Part shown: positions 25,650 to 32,739 of the stretch, piece after piece
How the letters are laid out: the number at the start of each line of letters is the position of its first letter
How positions within the stretch are numbered: position 1 is the stretch's first letter
Made by a program: the position numbers and the translations under genes
Notes under the pieces: generated by a model
What the model was told of the DNA's origin: nothing
The model's database searches: none
The model's input: the letters and a program-made list of their open reading frames with translations, nothing else
NCBI RefSeq assembly: GCF_019947135.1
Contig: NZ_JAGSHT010000018.1
Span: forward strand, 62,001-126,000
DNA: 64,000 bases
Source of the DNA: Occultella gossypii
Lineage (GTDB): Bacteria > Actinomycetota > Actinomycetes > Actinomycetales > Beutenbergiaceae
Reading direction: 5' to 3'

Positions 25650-26995
25650 GCGACGCCTACCTCGAGCTCGTGAACTCGGGCGTCACGAAGACGCTCGCGA
25701 AGAAGCTCGGACTGCCGCGCCCGGCACACCTGCGGCGCACCGACCCGGCCGCCGTCGACACCCCGCTCATCCCGGGCCGGGCGCTGGTCATCGGCGAGGG
25801 CCCGGACACGGACGCGATCGCCCGTACGCTGCTCGGCTGGGACCTGGACGTGCACCGCAACGTCCCGGACTCCCCGGTCGGCGCCGTCGTCGTGGTCCTG
25901 ACCGACCTGACCCGCCCCGAGCAGGCCTCTCAGCGGGTCCTCGCGCTCGGGTCGGTGCTGCGCTCGCTCGCCCCCGGGGGCCGTGTGGTCACCGTCTCCC
26001 GGGCGGCCGGCCCGGACGACGAGCCGGCCGTCGCGGCAGTGCGCACCGGGGTGGACGGTCTGCTCCGCTCGATCGCGAAGGAACTGCGCGCCGGTGCGAC
26101 CGGCAACGGCATCGTGCTGGGCGATCAGATCAGTCCCGACGCGCCGTCCGCCGTCGGGGCCCTGCGGTTCCTGTTGTCCGCCCGCTCGGCGTTCGTGGAC
26201 GGCCAGTTCGTCCACGTGAACACCGCCGACGGCGTCGCACCGGCGGACTGGACGCGTCCGCTCCAGGGGCGGGTCGCCGTCGTGACGGGAGCCGCGCGCG
26301 GCATCGGCGCGGAGATCGCGCGAGTACTGCACCGGGACGGCGCGCAGGTACTCGGCGTCGACGTGCCGGCGGCCGGGGAGTCGCTGGCCACGGTGATGAA
26401 CCAGGTCGGCGGCATCGCGCTGCAGCTCGACATCACCTCGGGCGACGCCGCCGCGCGCATCATCGAGCGGGCCAGGTCCCGGTACGGCAGGATCGACATC
26501 GTGGTGCACAACGCCGGGATCACGCGGGACAAGCTCCTCGCGAACATGAAGCCGGACCACTGGGACTCGGTCATCGCCGTGAACGTCGAGGCGCAGCTGC
26601 GCATGAACGAGGCGTTCCTGGCCGCCGACGGACTGAGCCCGGACGGGCTGCGGCTCGTCTCGCTCGCGTCCACGTCGGGGATCGCCGGCAACCGCGGTCA
26701 GACGAACTATGGGTTCTCCAAGGCCGCCGTGATCGGGATGACCCGCGCCTTGGCGCCACGTCTCGCCGACGGCGCGGGCACCGCGAACGCCGTCGCGCCG
26801 GGCTTCATCGAGACCGAGATGACGGCGCGGATCCCCGCGCTCACCCGCCAGGTCGCCCGCCGGCTGAACTCGCTGCAGCAGGGCGGGCAACCAGTGGACG
26901 TCGCCGAGACGATCGCGTTCCTGGCGTCGCCGCAGGCCGGTGGCATCAACGGCGAGGTACTGCGGGTGTGCGGGCAGAACCTGGTGGGCCAGTGA
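25646..26995 (+). CDS. fabG4: High-molecular-weight 3-oxoacyl reductase, FabG4-like
   Basis: This is 449 aa. An N-terminal flavodoxin-like, catalytically inert Rossmann domain (about 1-205) is fused to an active SDR domain with VAVVTGAARGIGAEIARVL, the NNAG-like VVHNAGITRD, catalytic Ser in SLASTSGIAG, YGFSK (Tyr and Lys) and PGFIETEMT. This two-domain layout is that of mycobacterial FabG4, which reduces 3-oxoacyl-CoA with NADH. Its ATG overlaps the thiolase stop (ATGA), and its stop overlaps the next gene's GTG. Confidence 0.93.
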   Translation: MSDAYLELVNSGVTKTLAKKLGLPRPAHLRRTDPAAVDTPLIPGRALVIGEGPDTDAIARTLLGWDLDVHRNVPDSPVGAVVVVLTDLTRPEQASQRVLALGSVLRSLAPGGRVVTVSRAAGPDDEPAVAAVRTGVDGLLRSIAKELRAGATGNGIVLGDQISPDAPSAVGALRFLLSARSAFVDGQFVHVNTADGVAPADWTRPLQGRVAVVTGAARGIGAEIARVLHRDGAQVLGVDVPAAGESLATVMNQVGGIALQLDITSGDAAARIIERARSRYGRIDIVVHNAGITRDKLLANMKPDHWDSVIAVNVEAQLRMNEAFLAADGLSPDGLRLVSLASTSGIAGNRGQTNYGFSKAAVIGMTRALAPRLADGAGTANAVAPGFIETEMTARIPALTRQVARRLNSLQQGGQPVDVAETIAFLASPQAGGINGEVLRVCGQNLVGQ

Positions 26996-27912
26996 GCGCC
27001 CGCCGCGAGCAGATCCTGCCCGAGGTTCCCTCGCTCACCTCGCTGTACGGGCAGGCGGTGGCCAGGTCCGCCCGCCTGATGGTGCGCCGGCCCGGCCCGA
27101 TCGTGGCCCGACTGCCCGAGATCGCCTACCGGGTCGACGACGTTCGGGTCGACCAGTCCCAGCTGGCCGCCTACCAGCACCTGCTCGGTGAAGCCGGCAC
27201 GGACACCCTGCCCGCCGGCTACGTGCACGTGCTCGGGTTCCCGGTCGCCATGGCCGTGATGGCCCGGGAGGACTTCCCGCTGCCGCTGATGGGCATGGTG
27301 CACGTGGCCAACCACGTCGAGCAGCGTCATCCGGTCCACGCCCAGGACGTCCTGACGGTCCGGGCGTGGGCCCAGAACCTGCGCGCGCACCGCTCGGGGA
27401 CGCAGGTGGACCTGGTCACCGAGGTCGGCCAGGCCGACGGCCTGGACGTGCTCTGGCGCGGGGTGTCCACCTACCTGGCCAAGGGCAAGCCGCTCAAGGG
27501 GCTCGCGCTCGTCGAGGCGGCCGACGGGTCACGGCCCGCGGGCGGGCGGGATCCCGAGGCGCCGTTGCCTGCCGTGACGGCGAACTGGAAGCTCGGCGCG
27601 TCCACCGGGCGCCGCTACGCGGACGTGTCCGGAGACAGGAACCCGATCCACCTCACCAGCCTCAGTGCGAAGCTGTTCGGTTTCTCCAAGGCCATCGCGC
27701 ACGGGATGTACACGGCATCACGCGCACTGGCAGCCGTCGGCCCCGCCCGCGGGGACACCTTCGCGTGGGACGTGGAGTTCGCCAAGCCTGTCCTCCTCCC
27801 GGGTCAGGTGGCCCTGAACCTGACCCCGACCGAGGGCGGCACCGACTACCTCGGTTGGGACCCGCGCAGCGGCAAGGTGCATTTCTCCGGGTCGGTGCGG
27901 CCGCTGCCCTGA
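26992..27912 (+). CDS. MaoC-like (R)-hydratase, HtdX-like
   Basis: This is about 306 aa from the GTG that overlaps the fabG4 stop (GTGA). A double hot-dog protein, its C-terminal half carries the hydratase-2 motif YADVSGDRNPIHLTSLSAKLFGFSKAIAHGM with catalytic Asp and His. The N-terminal half (YGQAVARSARLM through MGMVHVANHVEQRH) is a second hot-dog. It would hydrate trans-2-enoyl thioesters to (R)-3-hydroxyacyl forms for FabG4. HtdX (Rv0241c) has the same size and neighbours in mycobacteria. Confidence 0.92.
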   Translation: MSARREQILPEVPSLTSLYGQAVARSARLMVRRPGPIVARLPEIAYRVDDVRVDQSQLAAYQHLLGEAGTDTLPAGYVHVLGFPVAMAVMAREDFPLPLMGMVHVANHVEQRHPVHAQDVLTVRAWAQNLRAHRSGTQVDLVTEVGQADGLDVLWRGVSTYLAKGKPLKGLALVEAADGSRPAGGRDPEAPLPAVTANWKLGASTGRRYADVSGDRNPIHLTSLSAKLFGFSKAIAHGMYTASRALAAVGPARGDTFAWDVEFAKPVLLPGQVALNLTPTEGGTDYLGWDPRSGKVHFSGSVRPLP

Positions 27913-27960
27913 CCCCGCATCCACGCCCGGACGGACGCGCCCTCCCAGCGATCCGAGAGA

Positions 27961-28029
27961 TCGGACCTTGGGATGGTGAACACGTTCCTGCCGCTGATCC
28001 TGCCGAAGTTCCTCGCCACCGATGCGTTG
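27961..28029 (+). pseudogene. Relic of a MalG-type carbohydrate ABC transporter permease
   Basis: In one frame the DNA reads SDLGMVNTFLPLILPKFLA followed by TDA, then becomes unrelated sequence. This matches the conserved loop of MalG/UgpE-type sugar permeases (typically LGLVNTYLPLILPKFFGTDAF), about 23 residues. No permease sequence is found on either side: upstream is the dehydratase gene, downstream a terminator. It looks like the remnant of a deleted sugar transporter gene. The neighbouring sugar-isomerase-like gene would fit a former sugar operon. Confidence 0.55.
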
Positions 28030-28047
28030 GCAGATTGCGGAAGCCGA

Positions 28048-28092
28048 AGGCCGCACCTGCTCGCTGCAACTCAGCGGCGACAGGTGCGGCCT
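28048..28092. terminator. Large hairpin terminator
   Basis: A perfect 12-bp outer stem (28048-28059, AGGCCGCACCTG, with 28081-28092) encloses a second stem CGCTG-caact-CAGCG. It lies between the convergent HtdX-like gene and the sugar isomerase gene. Confidence 0.75.
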
Positions 28093-28117
28093 CGACGGTC
28101 TGCTGGGCGCAGCGGGC

Positions 28118-28891
28118 TCAGGCCGCCGCGTCGAGCGCGCGCAGATGGGCGAGGGAGTCCCGGAGCTCCGGCTCGAGGTCGGTGAAGTGGCACTCCACGC
28201 TCACCGGCCCCGCGTAACCACCCTCACGGAGCGCCGCCAGGAACTCAGGCAACGGCCAGTTCCCCTGCCCGGGCGGGATGCGGCCCGAGTCGGCGATGTG
28301 GGCGTGCCCGATCCGTGCGCCCTGGTCCCGCACGACGTCGAGACTCTCCCCGGCGGTCATGACGTGGAACAGGTCCGCCACCACCTGGACGCCCGTGATG
28401 CCGAACTCGTCCAGGAACGCCACGGCCTCGGCGATCGAGTTGATCATGTTGGTCTCGCCGGTGTGCAGGGGCTCGAGCAGCACCCGCAGGTCGTGCCGGG
28501 CGGCCACGTCCCGCGCCCGGGTTAGCACCCGCGCGAGCAGCGCACGACCCTGCGCCTCGTCCACGCCGTCGGGCAGCGTCCGGGCCCGACCGCTGCCGAA
28601 CACGATCTTGGCACCGGGCTGGGCCGCCGAGCCAACGATCGCCATCGCCGACTCCAGATATGCGTCGATGCGCTCGGTCGGGAAACTCGGATCCGCCAAC
28701 TGCAGTTCTCCGGGAAACAGGATCGCGAACGACGGGCTCGGAGCCCCGTCGTAGTGCGGGGAGCGCATCCACCCCCCGTCCTGGCTCGGGACCACGAGAT
28801 TGCCCACGATCGTCGGCTCCACGTAGTCCACGCCGGCCGACCAGGCGGCACCGACGCCGTCGGTCCCCACGATCACTCCGAAATCGGTCAC
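28118..28891 (-). CDS. Sugar phosphate isomerase/epimerase-like TIM barrel protein
   Basis: This 257-aa AP-endonuclease-2-fold protein has the metal/catalytic positions seen in xylose-isomerase-like epimerases: LLEPLHTGETNM (Glu), VVADLFHVMTAGE (Asp, His), GHAHIADSGRIPPGQGN (His) and SVECHFTD (Glu). This favours a ketose epimerase or hydroxypyruvate-isomerase-like activity in carbohydrate catabolism. The GTG at 28889-28891 has GAGGAG six bases upstream; the longer upstream frame is not supported. It is divergent from the HEAT-repeat gene. Confidence 0.85.
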   Translation of the reverse strand: MTDFGVIVGTDGVGAAWSAGVDYVEPTIVGNLVVPSQDGGWMRSPHYDGAPSPSFAILFPGELQLADPSFPTERIDAYLESAMAIVGSAAQPGAKIVFGSGRARTLPDGVDEAQGRALLARVLTRARDVAARHDLRVLLEPLHTGETNMINSIAEAVAFLDEFGITGVQVVADLFHVMTAGESLDVVRDQGARIGHAHIADSGRIPPGQGNWPLPEFLAALREGGYAGPVSVECHFTDLEPELRDSLAHLRALDAAA

Positions 28892-28998
28892 TGCATGCTC
28901 CTCAGGATTCCCATGTCCCGATCCTTGCCGATCCGGCGGGTGGGCGCGGCACCGACGCGCGGGCTTGCCCGGGATGCGAGCCATGTCAGGCTGGATGG

Positions 28999-29604
28999 AT
29001 GAGTCAGGCGAGCGACGACGGCCCCGACGACCCGAGCGCCCATCCCAGTGTCTGGGTTGCCCAGGCCGAGCGTGAGTTCGGCACTTCCGAGGTGCTCGAC
29101 TGGTGCACCGACCTGCTCGCCGGCGCCGACCCGTTGACCAGCCGCCATTCGCTCGCGTGGATCGGCGGCCGGCCCGGGTCCGCACTGCCGGGCGACCTCA
29201 CCGGTGCCCGCGGCGCGATGTTCGAGCACTGGTCGCGCGTGTGGGCGGCCCGGGCGATGCAGTACTGCTGGGCGGAGGGCACACCGGCTGCCGACGGCGC
29301 CGCCGCGGCTCTGGTGGGCGCCCTCACCGATCCCGCGTGGCGGGTCCGGGAGATGGCCGCGAAGGTAGTCGGGCTGCGTGAGGTCGGCGCCGGCGCGGAC
29401 CGACTCGCCGCTCTCCTGGACGACGGCGTCCCCCGGGTCCGCGCGGCCGCCGCCACTTCTCTGGGGGCCGTGGGCGAGCACGAGCACATGGGCCGGCTTG
29501 CCGATGTGACACGTTCCGACCCGGACCGCGCGGTACGCGCAGCGTCCGTTCGAGCACGGTCCGCGATCGCGGACCGGGTGGACCTTCCGTCGGACGAGTA
29601 CTGA
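28999..29604 (+). CDS. HEAT-repeat protein
   Basis: This is 201 aa, soluble, all-helical. Residues about 100-195 form three HEAT/PBS-lyase-like repeats: AAALVGALTDPAWRVREMAAKVVGL, ADRLAALLDDGVPRVRAAAATSLGAVG, and DVTRSDPDRAVRAASVRARSAIA. The N-terminal 95 residues contain EREFGTSEVLDWCTDLLAG and WARAMQYCW-like helices. Such proteins are protein-interaction scaffolds; the partner is unknown. An in-frame ATG four bases upstream is out of register, and ATG at 28999 gives the full frame. It converges with the LacI gene with a 23-base gap. Confidence 0.75.
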   Translation: MSQASDDGPDDPSAHPSVWVAQAEREFGTSEVLDWCTDLLAGADPLTSRHSLAWIGGRPGSALPGDLTGARGAMFEHWSRVWAARAMQYCWAEGTPAADGAAAALVGALTDPAWRVREMAAKVVGLREVGAGADRLAALLDDGVPRVRAAAATSLGAVGEHEHMGRLADVTRSDPDRAVRAASVRARSAIADRVDLPSDEY

Positions 29605-29627
29605 CACCTCCAGCGCGCGCTGCCGCC

Positions 29628-30626
29628 TCAGGGGTGCGGCGGCGGTCCGGTGGTGCCGCGCAGGGCTATCCGGGTGAGCGTGCTCGCAGGAGGCTTCGGT
29701 TCGGCCTCGCCACGGATCGCGGCGATCAGCCGCCGCATGGCATGACGCCCCGCGCTCTCCCGATCGACGACCACGGTGGATAGCGGCGGTGTCGCGTAGC
29801 GCATCAGCAGCATGTCGTCCCAGCCCGTCACGCTGAGCCTGCCCGGCACATCCCAGCCACGTTGCGCGGCCGCGGACAGCACGCCGGCCGCGATGCGATC
29901 GCTCGCGGCCACGACGGCGGTGACCGGCGAGTCGACGGCAAGGGTCGCGATCGCCGCGATCCCCGTCTCGGGGTGCCAGTCGCCATCGGGCTCGCCGTGC
30001 GAGGTCAACCCCAGCTCGTCGATCGCGGTCAGGTATCCCCGCAACCGCAGCTGGGCGGAGTTCCAGTCCAGCGGCCCGGCGGCGTGCAGGAAGTGACGGT
30101 GACCCAGATCGGCCAGAGCGTGCACGAGCGACGCCATCGTGTCGACGTCACCGGCGACAGCCTCGACCGCACGCATCCGCTGGTCGTACTCGCCGGTGTC
30201 GATCACGGCACCGCTGCGGTTGGTCGAGGCGATGATCGGCGCCACCGAGAGCACCCCCTCGACCTGGCCGCTGTCCAGCAGGTCGCGTGCTCGTGCGCTC
30301 AGCGCCGCGGAACTCTCGTCGACGCCGATGATGATCTCGACGCGGAAGCCGCTGGCGCGGGCCTCCTCGACGGCGGCTGCGACGGTCCGCTCCGGCCCCG
30401 TCATCGTGGGTAGCACGATCGCCACCACGCCGGAGCGTCTGGTGCGCATGGAGCGGGCAGTGAGATTCGGCCGGTACCCGAGCTCCGCGACCGCGCCCTC
30501 GACGACCTTGCGGGTCTGCGGGCGAAGAGTGGGGTCGTCGCGCAGGAAGCGCGACACCGTCTGGTGGGACACGCCGGCGAGTTTGGCGACCTCTCGGATC
30601 GTCGGGCGTCGTCGCGATTGGCTCAT
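29628..30626 (-). CDS. LacI-family repressor of the glycan locus
   Basis: This is 332 aa. The N-terminal HTH reads TIREVAKLAGVSHQTVSRFLRDDPTLRPQTRKVV with hinge LGYRPNLTARSMRTRRSG. A periplasmic-binding-protein-like ligand domain follows, including TAVVAASDRIAAGVLSAA and VTGWDDMLL. The ATG at 30624-30626 has no ribosome site, but TACAGT ends six bases before it, implying a leaderless message. It is divergent from the ABC transporter operon, with two identical palindromes between them, one of which overlaps its own promoter (autoregulation likely). Confidence 0.95.
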   Translation of the reverse strand: MSQSRRRPTIREVAKLAGVSHQTVSRFLRDDPTLRPQTRKVVEGAVAELGYRPNLTARSMRTRRSGVVAIVLPTMTGPERTVAAAVEEARASGFRVEIIIGVDESSAALSARARDLLDSGQVEGVLSVAPIIASTNRSGAVIDTGEYDQRMRAVEAVAGDVDTMASLVHALADLGHRHFLHAAGPLDWNSAQLRLRGYLTAIDELGLTSHGEPDGDWHPETGIAAIATLAVDSPVTAVVAASDRIAAGVLSAAAQRGWDVPGRLSVTGWDDMLLMRYATPPLSTVVVDRESAGRHAMRRLIAAIRGEAEPKPPASTLTRIALRGTTGPPPHP

Positions 30627-30632
30627 GCGGCC

Positions 30633-30685
30633 ACTGTAGTTGACGCAGAGTGATCGATCACTTAAAGTCCGAGTGATCGATCACT
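30633..30685. promoter_or_regulatory. Divergent promoters with two identical LacI operators
   Basis: AGTGATCGATCACT occurs twice, at 30649-30662 and 30672-30685, identical over GAGTGATCGATCACTTA and spaced 23 bases centre to centre. For the plus-strand operon TTGACG (30640-30645), a 17-base spacer and TAAAGT (30663-30668) form a good promoter. Operator 1 fills the spacer and operator 2 covers the predicted start point. The minus-strand lacI -10 (TACAGT, 30633-30638) flanks operator 1. Confidence 0.88.
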
Positions 30686-30707
30686 TAGGCCCGAAGGAGC
30701 GCCAGAG

Positions 30708-30761
30708 TTGGCATATTCACCACGCTCACGCACCCGCGCCACACAGCGGCGCGTCTCATGA
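30708..30761 (+). CDS. Possible 17-residue leader peptide before the permease gene
   Basis: A TTG at 30708 has AAGGAG eight bases upstream and opens a 17-codon frame (LAYSPRSRTRATQRRVS). Its TGA overlaps the permease ATG as ATGA. The permease start itself has no ribosome site, so the short frame could deliver ribosomes by coupling. Alternatively the permease start is misplaced. Conservation in related genomes would be needed to tell; this is an inference from layout. Confidence 0.4.
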   Translation: MAYSPRSRTRATQRRVS

Positions 30762-31753
30762 CGGCGACGCGCGAGACGCGCACGTCGGCCCCTGCACCCA
30801 TCCCGGAACCAGGCGGAAGCAGCAAGCCCGAGCGTCGCGAGAGCCAGGGCTTCTGGGCGCGACTGCGCCGCGACCATCCGGTGCTGCTCCTGGCCCTGCC
30901 GGGCATCGCCGTGGTGATCGTGTTCCAGTACGTGGCGCTGGGCGGCAATGTCATCGCGTTCCAGGACTACCAGCCCTACCTCGGCATCGGTCGGAGCCTG
31001 TGGGTCGGGTTCGAGAACTTCGCGATCCTGTTCTCCGGCGATCCGGAGTTCCTGCGCGCCCTGAGCAACACGCTCTACATCACGCTGCTGCAGACGATCT
31101 TCGTGTTCCCGGCCCCGATCATCCTGGCGCTGCTGCTCAACAGCCTGGTCTCCAACAAGGTCAAGCAGGCCGTGCAGTCCGTGCTCTACCTCCCGCACTT
31201 CCTGTCCTGGGTCATCGTCGTGGCCGTGTTCCAGCAGATGCTCGGCGGCGCAGGGATGATCAACAACTTCCTGCGCAGCCACGGCTGGGACACGGTCGAC
31301 ATCATCGGCAACCCGGACGCCTTCTACGCGCTCATCACCTCACAGGTGATCTGGAAGGACACCGGTTGGGCCACGATCCTGTTCCTCGCGGTCCTCTCGC
31401 AGATCGACCGGTCGCTGTACGAGGCGTCGGCGATGGACGGCGCCACCAGGTGGCGCCAGATCTGGCACGTCACGTTGCCCGGGATGAAGCCGATCATCGT
31501 GCTGCTGCTGATCCTCAAGCTCGGCGACTCGCTGTCGGTCGGCTTCGAGCAACTGCTCCTGCAGCAACAGGCTGTCGGCAGAGACGTCTCGGAAGTCCTC
31601 GACACCTACGTCTACAACAACGGTGTGATCGGCGGCGCCTGGGGTGTCTCCGCCGCCGTCGGGCTCGTCAAAGGGCTGGTCGGTCTCGTGCTGGTCCTGG
31701 TGGCCAACAAGATCGCCCACGTCCTCGGCGAGGAAGGGGTGTATCGCGCATGA
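30758..31753 (+). CDS. LplB-type carbohydrate ABC transporter permease
   Basis: This is a 331-aa inner-membrane permease with about six membrane helices, starting near residue 45 (VLLLALPGIAVVIVFQYVAL). The EAA loop that contacts the ATPase is seen as YEASAMDGATRWRQIWHVTLPGMKP. The FQDYQPYLGI and KQAVQSVLYLPHFLSWVI stretches are typical of the LplB/YtcP family of oligosaccharide importers that pair with LplC- and LplA-like partners. First main gene of the LacI-controlled operon. No ATPase gene is nearby, as usual for systems sharing an MsmX-type ATPase. Confidence 0.93.
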   Translation: MTATRETRTSAPAPIPEPGGSSKPERRESQGFWARLRRDHPVLLLALPGIAVVIVFQYVALGGNVIAFQDYQPYLGIGRSLWVGFENFAILFSGDPEFLRALSNTLYITLLQTIFVFPAPIILALLLNSLVSNKVKQAVQSVLYLPHFLSWVIVVAVFQQMLGGAGMINNFLRSHGWDTVDIIGNPDAFYALITSQVIWKDTGWATILFLAVLSQIDRSLYEASAMDGATRWRQIWHVTLPGMKPIIVLLLILKLGDSLSVGFEQLLLQQQAVGRDVSEVLDTYVYNNGVIGGAWGVSAAVGLVKGLVGLVLVLVANKIAHVLGEEGVYRA

Positions 31754-32676
31754 GCACCACCGTGGCACCGCGCCGGCGCAAGGCCGGCACCGGAACCCTG
31801 ATCGACGGCGTCCCGCGCCCCGGCCGCGTCGAGAACGTCGTCAAGACGATCGTGCTGACGATCGCCTGCGCTCTGGTGATCCTGCCGTTCGTCGGCATCA
31901 TCTCGACGAGCCTCGCGCCGGCCGAACAGGTCAACACGGCCGGTGGCTTCGTGCTCCTTCCCGAAGGCATCGACCTCACCGCGTACGCCTCGATCCTGAC
32001 CGGGGGCGTCGTCACCCGGGCCCTGCTCATCAGCGCCGGCGTCACCGCCGTCGGCACCGTGCTGAGCCTGACCCTGACGGCGATGCTCGGCTGGGCGCTG
32101 TCACGCCGTCAGACGATCGGCAACCGGCAGCTGCTGCTGCTCGTCCTGGTCAGCCTGCTCTTCAACCCGGGCATCATCCCCAGCTACCTGGTCGTGCAGC
32201 AGCTCGGCATGCTCGACACGCTCTGGGCCATCATCGTTCCGACGTCCGTGTCGGCCTTCAACGTGATCGTGGTGCGCGCCTTCTTCGTGGGGCTACCCCA
32301 GGAGGTCATGGACAGCGCGCGCATCGACGGCGCGGGTGAATGGAAGCTGTTCTGGTACATGGGGCTGCCGCTGGCACGCCCGGTGCTCGCCGTCGTCGGA
32401 CTGTTCTACGGGGTCGGCTACTGGAATGCGTTCTTCAACGCGATGCTCTACCTCAGCGACTCCGCGCTGTGGCCGCTACAACTGGTGCTCCGCACCTACG
32501 TGGTCGACGGCACCCAACTCGGAGCCCAGGACCTCGGCGCCGAGATGTCGCTGCCACCGCAGACGACGATCCAGATGGCGATCCTCGTCATCTCGATCAT
32601 CCCCATCCTCATCGTCTACCCCTTCCTGCAACGGCACTTCGCCAAGGGCATGCTCACCGGCGCCGTCAAGGGCTGA
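31750..32676 (+). CDS. LplC/CarB-type carbohydrate ABC transporter permease
   Basis: This 308-aa permease starts within the stop of the previous gene (ATGA). It has about six membrane helices; the EAA loop is DSARIDGAGEWKLFWYMGLPLARPVLAVV. LLFNPGIIPSYLVVQQLGMLDTLWAIIVP and the C-terminal VYPFLQRHFAKGMLTGAVKG are hallmark sequences of this family. It forms a heterodimer with the LplB-like permease to import an oligosaccharide. Confidence 0.95.
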   Translation: MSTTVAPRRRKAGTGTLIDGVPRPGRVENVVKTIVLTIACALVILPFVGIISTSLAPAEQVNTAGGFVLLPEGIDLTAYASILTGGVVTRALLISAGVTAVGTVLSLTLTAMLGWALSRRQTIGNRQLLLLVLVSLLFNPGIIPSYLVVQQLGMLDTLWAIIVPTSVSAFNVIVVRAFFVGLPQEVMDSARIDGAGEWKLFWYMGLPLARPVLAVVGLFYGVGYWNAFFNAMLYLSDSALWPLQLVLRTYVVDGTQLGAQDLGAEMSLPPQTTIQMAILVISIIPILIVYPFLQRHFAKGMLTGAVKG

Positions 32677-32739
32677 GCCGGCCCACCGCCGCACCCGTCC
32701 GCACCGCTGCGGACGTGACCACGACAAAGGAGTAACCAC

